The translations under genes and the position numbers were made by a program. Below are positions 42,058-49,211 of a stretch of 64,000 nt of DNA, one piece after another. Location: NCBI GenBank assembly GCA_016899975.1, contig JACJJN010000003.1:109720-173719 (forward strand), given 5' to 3'. The notes under the pieces are model-generated. The model ran no database searches. It worked only from the letters and a program-made list of their open reading frames with translations, and was not told the DNA's origin. This DNA comes from Lacrimispora saccharolytica. GTDB lineage: Bacteria; Bacillota; Clostridia; Lachnospirales; Lachnospiraceae. How positions within the stretch are numbered: the stretch's first letter is position 1; the number at the start of each line of letters is the position of its first letter.

Positions 42058-42801
42058 TCAATTTTCCGAAATCTCATGCAGTTTTTCTACCGCATTTTCT
42101 TCAATCAGGCACTCCGCACGCCTCTGCAGCAGCAGAATCCTTTTTTTCTCCGCACAGTAAAGGGTTCCATACTCCATTGCCATAGTGCAGAACCTGTGAA
42201 ATTCCTCGCGATCCTTACCCGGCTCCCAAAGGCACAGATAATACTGCCCCTGATCCTTCAGCAGACTGCTGCAGATCCGCTTTTCCTTCGGAGCAAATCT
42301 GCAGAGTGTCAGAACATCATCCAGGGTCTGAAACAAAAAGACCGCCCGGTCCGCATTCTCCAGTTCACCGTCCAGATTCTCAGTTTCTTCCTCACTGCTC
42401 TTTCCGGCGGCAGGACCGGCGCTCTTCATCTGATCGAGAATTCTCTCAAACATCTGCTCCTGCTCTTCCTTGCCGCCTTCCTCGTATTCCACCTGATGCA
42501 GATGTTCCTCCATGCTTTCAATCAGAGATTCTTTCAGCTCACGCGGAAGCTCTGACCAGAAATTGCTGGTGATCGTCAGCAGCAGCCCTTTGTCACGAAT
42601 CGTCTGGATCTGGATCGTCATCATCGAATTAATCTCAATCTGACCGATCTCATCCCTCGCCTGCTCCAGAAGATAATTGATAAACTTTCGTGCCTTCCCC
42701 TTATCCGTCATCAATTCTTCCACGGTAATTCCATACGCTTCCATTTCCTCATTCGAAACATAACATTTGATCGTATTTCTATCGATCTTTTTAAAATTCA
42801 T
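42058..42801 (-). CDS. mecA: MecA-type adaptor protein
   Basis: A 247-residue adaptor of the MecA/YpbH family, which in Bacillus delivers substrates to the ClpCP protease. The N-terminal domain (MNFKKIDRNTIKCYVSNEEM ... VEELMTDKGKARKFI) matches, and the acidic linker (about residues 110-150) precedes the C-terminal domain. I chose ATG 42801: GGGGGA lies seven bases upstream and the in-frame ATG at 42819 is inside a repeat. Its leader is long and structured, with a duplicated 58-bp segment, a nested palindrome cassette and an attenuator-like hairpin. Confidence 0.85.
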   Translation of the reverse strand: MNFKKIDRNTIKCYVSNEEMEAYGITVEELMTDKGKARKFINYLLEQARDEIGQIEINSMMTIQIQTIRDKGLLLTITSNFWSELPRELKESLIESMEEHLHQVEYEEGGKEEQEQMFERILDQMKSAGPAAGKSSEEETENLDGELENADRAVFLFQTLDDVLTLCRFAPKEKRICSSLLKDQGQYYLCLWEPGKDREEFHRFCTMAMEYGTLYCAEKKRILLLQRRAECLIEENAVEKLHEISEN

Positions 42802-42805
42802 CTGA

Positions 42806-42863
42806 CATTCCCCCGTCACAGTTCAATCAGGTCTGCGCATTTTCTGCGCGGACCGTATGAAAA
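42806..42863. repeat. 58-bp direct repeat, copy A (includes the mecA ribosome-binding site)
   Basis: The sequence from CATTCCCCCGTCACAG to GGACCGTATGAAAA is repeated without change at 42947-43004. It contains the purine-rich ribosome-binding site of mecA and a GGTCTGCGCA-N5-TGCGCGGACC hairpin. Confidence 0.9.
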
Positions 42864-42947
42864 CATAGCGCCTGCAGGCATCCGCCCCATCGCGCAGCGA
42901 TTTTTCATGGGCGGATGCCGTAACCGTTCAGCTGGCTGAACGGTTAC
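42815..42947. repeat. Composite palindrome cassette, copy 2
   Basis: Same order of parts as 13977-14110: a GTCACAGTTCAATC half-arm, GGTCTGCGCA-ttttc-TGCGCGGACC, a hairpin with arms GGCATCCGCCC/GGGCGGATGCC around a CATCGC...GCGATTTTTCAT core, and GTAACCGTTCAG-ctgg-CTGAACGGTTAC (42920-42947). The middle arm differs completely from copy 1 but is again self-complementary. It lies wholly in the mecA leader. Confidence 0.8.
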
Positions 42948-43004
42948 ATTCCCCCGTCACAGTTCAATCAGGTCTGCGCATTTTCTGCGCGGACCGTATG
43001 AAAA
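42947..43004. repeat. 58-bp direct repeat, copy B
   Basis: Identical to 42806-42863. It also carries the purine-rich site but has no coding sequence behind it, so the pair probably arose by duplication when the palindromic cassette inserted or expanded. Confidence 0.9.
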
Positions 43005-43070
43005 AGCCGCCGACAAATACCAGCAGGTTCATCACCTGCAGGCATATGCCATGCGGCTAATGTCTTTTTT
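43005..43070 (-). terminator. Attenuator-like hairpin in the mecA leader
   Basis: Minus strand: AGCCGC ... GCAGGTGATGAACCTGC ... GCGGCTTTTTC. A long stem closes on GCCGC/GCGGC with an inner CAGGT/ACCTG hairpin and a T run, located downstream of the mecA promoter but before the gene. It may terminate some transcripts early. Confidence 0.5.
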
Positions 43071-43081
43071 TTCAGGTAATC

Positions 43082-43120
43082 TGTTACTTATATAGTAACA
43101 AATCAGCCCCTAAAAGGCAA
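43082..43120 (-). promoter_or_regulatory. mecA promoter with an overlapping operator-like palindrome
   Basis: Minus strand: TTGCCT (43120-43115), 17-base spacer, TACTAT (43097-43092). A perfect dyad TGTTACT-N5-AGTAACA (43082-43100) overlaps the -10 box, which suggests repressor control. The regulator is not known. Confidence 0.6.
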
Positions 43121-43157
43121 CTGTTTTCAGAAAATTTTTCTTTCATCCTTTTAGAGC

Positions 43158-43212
43158 GTGTTTGAAAATTGCTTTCTGCGAGATGTGCGTCACAGTTTGC
43201 GGGAATCACATG
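43158..43212 (+). repeat. Dispersed ~50 bp repeat, copy 2
   Basis: Matches 3984-4031 with a two-base insertion and a few substitutions. Here it lies upstream of the relB promoter, outside any gene. Confidence 0.55.
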
Positions 43213-43224
43213 AATTGTTATTTT

Positions 43225-43266
43225 TTCGTGCAAAATATTGCTTTCTTCGTGCAAATGGAATATACT
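43225..43266 (+). promoter_or_regulatory. relB promoter and direct-repeat operator
   Basis: TTGCTT (43238-43243), 17-base spacer, TATACT (43261-43266). Two copies of TTCGTGCAAA start 21 bases apart (43225 and 43246), two helical turns, flanking the -35 box. This is the usual place for an antitoxin to autoregulate. Confidence 0.65.
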
Positions 43267-43295
43267 AAAAGTACCAGCAGAAAGGGGTTGATGAT

Positions 43296-43574
43296 ATGGC
43301 TGGAAACACCACAAATATCAGTATCCGCATGGACGCGGATTTGAAAGCACAGGCCGACGCCTTGTTTGCGGAACTCGGCATGAATTTATCCACGGCATTC
43401 AACATCTTTGTGCGCCAGTCGCTTCGGGAAGGCGGAATTCCCTTTGAAGTCAAGCTGGAACAGCCCAACAAAGAAACAATTGCTGCCATGCTGGAAGCGG
43501 AAAGGATTGCAAAAGATCCGTCTGTGAAGGGCTATAATGACCTTGACGAGTTATTTGCAGATCTGAAGAAATGA
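43296..43574 (+). CDS. RelB/DinJ-family antitoxin
   Basis: A 92-residue ribbon-helix-helix antitoxin. NISIRMDADLKAQADALFAE and GMNLSTAFNIFVRQSLREGG match RelB/DinJ proteins; the C-terminal half would wrap around the toxin. A GAAAGGGG site precedes the ATG. The stop overlaps the toxin start by four bases, the normal type II arrangement. The cognate toxin is broken, so the antitoxin may now act only as a DNA-binding repressor. Confidence 0.9.
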   Translation: MAGNTTNISIRMDADLKAQADALFAELGMNLSTAFNIFVRQSLREGGIPFEVKLEQPNKETIAAMLEAERIAKDPSVKGYNDLDELFADLKK

Positions 43575-43783
43575 GAAAAACAAAGTACACAGTCAAACCC
43601 ACCACGCAGTTCAAAAAAGACTATAAACGAGCCATAAAGCGCGGTCGTAAAATAGAACTGCTGGAAAAACTTGTTTGGCAAATGAAAACTGCCAAGGGTG
43701 TCGCCCATCACCCAATTAGGTGGTGGAGCGATGCCCTCTTTCTATTTGTGGATAAAAAAGGGGAGCCATTGCTCTCTAGATGA
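43571..43783 (+). pseudogene. YafQ/RelE-type toxin, 3' truncated
   Basis: The first 37 residues (KYTVKPTTQFKKDYKRAIKR then GRKIELLEKLV) match YafQ-type mRNA interferases, which are about 90 residues long. After about residue 38 the sequence changes abruptly to unrelated residues (TAKGVAHHPIRWWSD onward) and stops at 70. The catalytic His/Asp and C-terminal strands (usually GHRECHI ... LVLTRTGSHSDLF) are missing. The junction probably marks insertion or deletion by another element, so the toxin should be inactive. Confidence 0.82.
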
Positions 43784-43822
43784 TGTGATTCATCTATTTT
43801 GCAACGACCCCTTGTTCTTCCC

Positions 43823-44989
43823 TTATACCAAAGGAACGTCTCTGTCGTAATCTACGTTGTCGAATTTGAAACCGAACATGTGGTAAAAGTCTTCCCAGTA
43901 TCCGTCCACATCGGCAATCTCTGAGAGCTCTGTCTCTGTGATTTTGTTCCAGGCTTCCATAACTTCCGCCTGCACGTCCTCACGCAGCTCCCAGTCATCC
44001 ATACGGATAAATCCTTCCGCATCCTGCTCTGCATGTGTGCCTGTGAGTTTCTGGCGGAACAGACGATCCATCTGCTCGATACAGCCCTCATGCAGGTTTT
44101 TCGCTTTCATGACTTTATAAAGAATCATGAAGTACAGCGGAACCACCGGAATTGCGGCGCTTGCCTGTGTGACTACTGCCTTATTCACGGACACGTAAGA
44201 ACGGATACCCGCATCCTGATACTTTTCATTGATCCGGTCGGAACATTCTTTCAGATTCTTCTTCGCCATACCGATCGTGCCTTCTTTGTAAATCGGGTAG
44301 GTCAGTTCCGGTCCTATGTAGGAATATGCCACGGTCACCGCATGTTCACTGAGAACATCCGCATCGTGCAGCGCGTCGATCCAGTCGGACCAGTCCTCGC
44401 CGCCCATAACCTTTACCGTCGCTGCAACCTCTTCCTCATTCGCCGGCTCCAGCGTCACAGTGGTAAGGCTGTTGTCTTTCGCGTTCCAGGAAAGGTTGGT
44501 AAACGGTTCTCCCACCGGTTTCAGAACAGAGGTGTAGGTTGTTCCGTCCGGAGTGGTTCTGCGCGGCGCCGCAAGGCTGTAGATGACCATATCCACCTTG
44601 CCCAGATCTTCGCGAATCTTCCGGATGGTCTGCTCTTTACATTCTACCGAAAATGCATCCCCATTGATCGTCTCGGCATACAGCCCCTTCTCCTTTGCAA
44701 ACTCCTCAAACGCTGCTGTATTATAATAACCTGGAGTCGCCGTTCTGGTTGCCGTCGCATTCTTTTCAAACATAATGCCAAGGGTATTGGCTCCGCTTCC
44801 GAATGCCAGCGCAATCCTTGATGCCAGACCATATCCGGTAGATGCCCCTATGATCAGGACATTCTTCGGGCCGTTCTCTGTTCTTCCATTTTTTTCAACA
44901 TACTCCATCTGTCTTCTGACATTCTCTCTGCATCCGTCCGGATGTGCAGTAATGCAGATAAATCCTTTGATTCTTGGACTGATTACCAT
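43823..44989 (-). CDS. fabV: Enoyl-ACP/trans-2-enoyl-CoA reductase, FabV/TER family
   Basis: A 388-residue NAD(P)H-dependent reductase for the last step of fatty acid elongation, or crotonyl-CoA to butyryl-CoA. The family hallmarks are the N-terminal MVISPRIKGFICITAHPDGC, NVLIIGASTGYGLASRIALA for cofactor binding and the Y-x8-K active site in YIGPELTYPIYKEGTIGMAKK-like sequence (about residues 225-245). GGAGG precedes the ATG. It is monocistronic. FabV enzymes are triclosan-tolerant in general; whether this one prefers ACP or CoA substrates is not evident. Confidence 0.95.
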   Translation of the reverse strand: MVISPRIKGFICITAHPDGCRENVRRQMEYVEKNGRTENGPKNVLIIGASTGYGLASRIALAFGSGANTLGIMFEKNATATRTATPGYYNTAAFEEFAKEKGLYAETINGDAFSVECKEQTIRKIREDLGKVDMVIYSLAAPRRTTPDGTTYTSVLKPVGEPFTNLSWNAKDNSLTTVTLEPANEEEVAATVKVMGGEDWSDWIDALHDADVLSEHAVTVAYSYIGPELTYPIYKEGTIGMAKKNLKECSDRINEKYQDAGIRSYVSVNKAVVTQASAAIPVVPLYFMILYKVMKAKNLHEGCIEQMDRLFRQKLTGTHAEQDAEGFIRMDDWELREDVQAEVMEAWNKITETELSEIADVDGYWEDFYHMFGFKFDNVDYDRDVPLV

Positions 44990-45171
44990 AATTGGCCTCC
45001 TTTTATTTGATTCTCAAACCTTTTTTGATGCTAACACAAAACGCCAGAAACGTCAATAGCGGCAGGCAAAGCTTTTACACACAATATTTTTCATTTCTTT
45101 TGCCTTTTTTCAGGATGTCGATTATAATAAAAAATATGAACATTTTATAGTACGAAAGTAGGAGGTATGTC

Positions 45172-46140
45172 ATGCGGAAATCAAGAACAATGCTTGCTGT
45201 TTTCTGCGTTTTTCTTATGCTGTGCTGTCTGCCCGGATGCCGGAAAACATCCGCATCAGAAAGCGCCTCCGTTGACGGCAGCGCCACGGCAGAATCAGCA
45301 GGCGGAACCCGCGACAATACGCCTCAGGTTCTGAACCCGGAAGCCCCCGGTACCTCCGTGATCGGCAATGACCTGATCGAGATCGATCTCTCCAATACAA
45401 CGGAAGGATATGTGGGCGCCAGATACTCCGGTTCCGCTTCCAGAATTAAAATCTTTGTCATCACACCGGACAGCACCAAATACACCTACGACCTGACCGC
45501 TTCCGACGACTGGGCGTTTCTTCCCCTGACCGGGGGAGACGGGACTTACCAGATCGAGGTCTACGAAAACATCCAGGGTACTTCCTATTCTACCCTGTTC
45601 AAGGAACCTGAAGTTTCTGTGACACTGACCGATGAGTTTCGTCCATTTCTCTATCCGAACCAGTACACATGGTTTACCGCTGACAGCAAAACGGTGAAAA
45701 AAGCCGGGGAGCTTGCTAACGGCGCCGGCAGCGCCCTGGATGTCATCACGGAAGTATATGATTTTACGATCCAAAACATTGTCTACGATGAGGACAAGGC
45801 AAAAGACGCAGAATCCGGAAAGCTCTCCGGTTATCTTCCGGATGTGGACCGTACGCTGGACACAAAAAAAGGGATCTGTTTCGACTATGCCGCCCTCATG
45901 ACGGCGATGCTCCGCAGCCAGAGGATCCCCACCAAACTGGAAATCGGCTATTCCGGCGAGGCTTATCACGCCTGGATCAGTACCTGGATCGATGAGATCG
46001 GCTGGGTGGACAACGTCATAGAATTTGACGGAAAATCCTGGACTTTGATGGATCCCACTCTGGCGGCAAACAACAGCGCCAAGGCTGTAAAAAAATATGT
46101 CGGCGACGGTTCCAATTACACCGTCAAATATTCCCGATAA
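45172..46140 (+). CDS. Transglutaminase-like domain lipoprotein
   Basis: A 322-residue lipoprotein with lipobox LPGC and a Ser/Ala-rich spacer. Residues about 195-300 form a transglutaminase/protease-like domain with the catalytic Cys in GICFDYAALM (about 235), His in YHAWIS (about 265) and Asp in MDPT (about 293). AGGAGG precedes the ATG. It is the first gene of a same-strand run leading into pilus-type genes only 21 bases downstream, so it may process or crosslink surface proteins of that system. This is inference from position. Confidence 0.85.
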   Translation: MRKSRTMLAVFCVFLMLCCLPGCRKTSASESASVDGSATAESAGGTRDNTPQVLNPEAPGTSVIGNDLIEIDLSNTTEGYVGARYSGSASRIKIFVITPDSTKYTYDLTASDDWAFLPLTGGDGTYQIEVYENIQGTSYSTLFKEPEVSVTLTDEFRPFLYPNQYTWFTADSKTVKKAGELANGAGSALDVITEVYDFTIQNIVYDEDKAKDAESGKLSGYLPDVDRTLDTKKGICFDYAALMTAMLRSQRIPTKLEIGYSGEAYHAWISTWIDEIGWVDNVIEFDGKSWTLMDPTLAANNSAKAVKKYVGDGSNYTVKYSR

Positions 46141-46161
46141 CCTATGAAAGGAGTCACGCCA

Positions 46162-47214
46162 ATGGCAAAACAAGTGCAGAAAAATACGCTTTCCAACGCG
46201 GAAGCCGCCTCCTTCTGTTCCCAGATGGGAATGATCCTTCACGCCGGCATTTCCGCCATCGAAGGGATTACGATCATGAAAGAGGACGCAGCCTCCCCCC
46301 AGGAAGCGGCGATCCTGGAATCCATTTACGACGAATTCATGAAAACCGGAAATTTTTACGAAGCGCTGAAAAGCTCCGGTGTTTTCCCTTCTTATCTTCT
46401 GAACATGGTACGGCTGGGCGAACAGTCCGGCCGTCTGGATGAGGTCATGCATGCGCTGGCGGCATATTACGAACGGGAAGCCAATATTGCCAGCGCAATC
46501 CGCCATGCGGTCACTTATCCGATGATCATGGTAGTCATGATGCTGTTTATCATTCTTCTTTTATTGACCCGGGTACTCCCGGTCTTCCATCAGGTATTCC
46601 ATCAGTTCGGAACCGGCGTCACCGGAATTTCCAAGGCCCTGATGGACATCGGAACGGCAATGAACCGGTATTCCGTCGTATTCGTTGTGCTGTTTCTGCT
46701 CCTTGCCGCCGCTTTTCTGTTCTTTTCCAGAACAGCGAAGGGCCGGGAACTGTTTCTGAAAGCAGCGTCAAAGCTCCGCCTTTCCCATGGAATCAGCGAC
46801 AAGACTGCAGCCTGCCGTTTTGCGGGAGGCATGGCTCTGACCCTCCGCAGCGGTCTGACCACCGAGGAAAGCCTTGCGATGGCAGGAAGTTTAAGCGAAA
46901 ACCCGGTATTTCAGGAAAAGCTGGACAAGTGCCGCAGCCTGACAGAATCCGGTGAAGATCTTTCCTCCGCCCTGGCGGAATCGGAAATTTTCTCCGGCTT
47001 CTACGCACGGATGGTAACGGTTGGATATAAGACAGGTTCGCTTGACGAAGTAATGCAGAAGATCGCCGACCGCTACGAGGAAGAGATCGACGAGAAGATC
47101 AGCCACACCATCGGGATTCTGGAACCGACACTGGTGGCAGTCCTCTCGGTAGTGACCGGGTTGATCCTTCTGTCGGTGATGCTTCCGCTGATGGGTATTT
47201 TGAGCGGATTCTGA
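46162..47214 (+). CDS. Type II secretion/type IV pilus inner-membrane protein (GspF/PilC)
   Basis: A 350-residue platform protein with two GspF domains (about residues 15-135 and 215-340), each with helical bundles, and three transmembrane segments (MIMVVMMLFIILLLLTRVL, VVFVVLFLLLAAAFLF and LVAVLSVVTGLILL). GGAG lies eight bases before ATG 46162; the earlier ATG at 46144 lacks a site. In pili or T2SS it anchors the ATPase to the growing pseudopilus. It is followed by pilin-like genes and pilT. Confidence 0.9.
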   Translation: MAKQVQKNTLSNAEAASFCSQMGMILHAGISAIEGITIMKEDAASPQEAAILESIYDEFMKTGNFYEALKSSGVFPSYLLNMVRLGEQSGRLDEVMHALAAYYEREANIASAIRHAVTYPMIMVVMMLFIILLLLTRVLPVFHQVFHQFGTGVTGISKALMDIGTAMNRYSVVFVVLFLLLAAAFLFFSRTAKGRELFLKAASKLRLSHGISDKTAACRFAGGMALTLRSGLTTEESLAMAGSLSENPVFQEKLDKCRSLTESGEDLSSALAESEIFSGFYARMVTVGYKTGSLDEVMQKIADRYEEEIDEKISHTIGILEPTLVAVLSVVTGLILLSVMLPLMGILSGF

Positions 47215-47242
47215 CCGCCATCCGGAAAGGAGTTAAATTTCT

Positions 47243-47581
47243 ATGAAACGATTTCAGATGGAGAAATCACGCCGGCAGTATTCCGGAGTTATTTCTGTTC
47301 TGCTCTTCTTCGGCATCCTGTTTTTGCTGTATACCGCCGTTCAGAGTCTGTCCGGCCGCTCCCTGGAAGAACAGGAACAGAACCTGATCCAGGCGCTGCG
47401 CCAGAGTACGATCCAGTGCTATGCAGTGGAAGGCTTTTATCCGGAGAATCTGGAATATCTTGAAGAAAATTACGGGATCCGGTATGACCACGATTCCTTC
47501 TTTGTGGACTACCAGCCGGCCGGCAGGAATATCATGCCGGAGATCACCGTGATCCGCAAAGGGGAGGGACAGACCGAATGA
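47243..47581 (+). CDS. Small membrane-anchored pilus-cluster protein
   Basis: A 112-residue protein with one N-terminal hydrophobic helix (about residues 15-33) and a soluble helical/beta tail that includes CYAVEGFYPENLEYLEENYG. That stretch resembles the end of many pseudopilins, but there is no F-x-x-x-E cleavage motif. It overlaps the next gene by four bases, so it belongs to the operon. Confidence 0.65.
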   Translation: MKRFQMEKSRRQYSGVISVLLFFGILFLLYTAVQSLSGRSLEEQEQNLIQALRQSTIQCYAVEGFYPENLEYLEENYGIRYDHDSFFVDYQPAGRNIMPEITVIRKGEGQTE

Positions 47582-48141
47582 AAACACAACGATTTCATCA
47601 TGTGATCGACTTCCTGTTTGCAGCCGCTCTGTTCGGCGTGTTCCTTGTCTCCTCGGTGATGGTCATCGCCGTCGGCGCGGGAGCTTATCGGAATATCACG
47701 GAGAAAAGTCAGGAAGACTACACCCTGCGCACCTCCCTCTCTTACGTCAATGAGAAACTCCGCCAGGCGGATTCCAATGGCGCGCTGTCTGTGGGAACGG
47801 TGGGGGACAACACTGCTCTCATGCTGACTCAGGACTACGATGGTGAATCCTACACGACCTATATTTATGAATCTAACGGCTCTCTGTGTGAACTGTTCAC
47901 AAAATCCGATGCGCCGGCAGACCCGGATTACGGCACGCCGCTGCTCACCCTTTCGGATTTCGGGATCGAACGTCTGGCAGGTGCCCTCTACCGCGTCTCG
48001 ATCACTACGGAAGACGGCATGACGTCCTCCCTGCTGCTGCATCCTTTCAGCACAAATGCAGAGTTTGACAGCGCCGAAACAGATTCCCGCAGCGCGGGCA
48101 GTGAAAGCTCCGGCGTTTCAGAAAGTGAGGTGGAGCCATGA
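47578..48141 (+). CDS. DUF4860-like pilus-cluster protein
   Basis: A 187-residue protein with an N-terminal transmembrane helix (residues about 10-35) and an extracellular domain rich in beta strands and Ser/Thr. The region from TLRTSLSYVNEKLRQADSNG to GSLCELFTKSD resembles DUF4860 proteins found beside PilT in clostridia. Start and stop overlap both neighbours by four bases. No prepilin peptidase site is obvious. Confidence 0.65.
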   Translation: MKTQRFHHVIDFLFAAALFGVFLVSSVMVIAVGAGAYRNITEKSQEDYTLRTSLSYVNEKLRQADSNGALSVGTVGDNTALMLTQDYDGESYTTYIYESNGSLCELFTKSDAPADPDYGTPLLTLSDFGIERLAGALYRVSITTEDGMTSSLLLHPFSTNAEFDSAETDSRSAGSESSGVSESEVEP

Positions 48142-48683
48142 AATCCGGTACAGGTACACAGAGACGTTCCAGCCTCTTTCTGATCGAGTTGATGATTTCC
48201 ATCTTTTTCTTTGCGATCGCCAGCTCCGTATGTATCCAGCTCTTTGCCCGGGCGAAGCAGATCAGCGATGAGAGTTCGGCAAAAAATCAGGCACTTCTGC
48301 AGGCGGAAAGCGCAGCCTCCGCCTTTTATGCCGGAGACGGCACCCTGCGCCTGATCCCGGAGGTATTTCCGGAAGCGGCCTCCATGTCCGCTTCCTCTTC
48401 CGTAACCGCGGATTCTGATGCTGCCGGCTCTGATGCTTCCGGTACTGACTTTTCCGAAAACTCTTCCGAAAGCTGTATGATCTTTTTCGACAAAGACTGG
48501 AAGAACTGCGCACCCGGTCCGGAAGCGGTATGGCAGATGACTGTCTCCGTTTCCCACGAAGCAGCCAACGAGGACGCGCCTTCCTTCTCCACCGCGGAGA
48601 TCCTTGTGGAAGATCCTGGCAAAGATGCTGTTCTCTATGAACTGCAGGTGCAGTATCACGCGCCCGAAGCGGCTGACCTGTAA
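48138..48683 (+). CDS. Prepilin-like protein
   Basis: A 181-residue protein with a short basic leader followed by SSLFLIELMISIFFFAIASS, a type IV prepilin-like N-terminus with the conserved Glu at +5 of the hydrophobic helix (F-L-I-E). The residue before the usual cleavage point is not glycine, so processing is uncertain. The long middle Ser/Ala/Asp region is low in complexity. The stop TAA lies in a palindrome repeat. Confidence 0.7.
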   Translation: MKSGTGTQRRSSLFLIELMISIFFFAIASSVCIQLFARAKQISDESSAKNQALLQAESAASAFYAGDGTLRLIPEVFPEAASMSASSSVTADSDAAGSDASGTDFSENSSESCMIFFDKDWKNCAPGPEAVWQMTVSVSHEAANEDAPSFSTAEILVEDPGKDAVLYELQVQYHAPEAADL

Positions 48684-48707
48684 CCGTTCAGCCGGCTGAA
48701 GCGTTAC
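48680..48707. repeat. GTAAC-GTTCAG palindrome overlapping a stop codon
   Basis: GTAACCGTTCAG-ccgg-CTGAAGCGTTAC. The TAA at 48681-48683 ends the prepilin-like gene; the palindrome sits between two genes of one operon. Confidence 0.7.
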
Positions 48708-48739
48708 GCTGACCCATCCGTGAAAGGAGAACGTGATTC

Positions 48740-49171
48740 ATGAACAAGAAAAAATACCCGGTGGTCAACATCGGAACAACTTCCATCCTGACAGTTTTCG
48801 TGATCCTCTGTATGGTCACTTTCGCGGCGCTCTCCCTGCTCACGGCAAGCAGAAACGCCCGATACAACGATCAGGTACAGGAACGCACCGACGCCTACTA
48901 TCATGCGGTCAATCAGGCTTATCAGGAAATCGCCGGCATCGACCGCACCCTTCAGGAATACTGGGCAGACGGCGCCTGGGAACAGGCAGAACCTGAGTAT
49001 GCCTTCATCATTCCCATCGACGAGACTTCCGAACTTTCCGTCCGTCTGACCACCCATGAACCGGACGGGGAGGACGCATCCCTTTATACAATTTCAGAAT
49101 TTGCAGAGATTTCCACCAAAGAATGGCAGGGAGACCAATCCATGGAACTTCTTCCAAGGAATCTTGACTGA
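48740..49171 (+). CDS. Membrane-anchored pilus-cluster protein
   Basis: A 143-residue protein with a basic start (MNKKKYPVVNIGTTSIL) and one transmembrane helix (about residues 14-36), then a helical stretch (NDQVQERTDAYYHAVNQAYQ) and a beta-rich tail. It ends just before the pilT ribosome-binding site. It may be a minor pilin or assembly partner, but no characterised family is recognised. Confidence 0.6.
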   Translation: MNKKKYPVVNIGTTSILTVFVILCMVTFAALSLLTASRNARYNDQVQERTDAYYHAVNQAYQEIAGIDRTLQEYWADGAWEQAEPEYAFIIPIDETSELSVRLTTHEPDGEDASLYTISEFAEISTKEWQGDQSMELLPRNLD

Positions 49172-49211
49172 AGAATCGCAGATTTTATCTATAGATCAGG
49201 AGGTAATTGAT

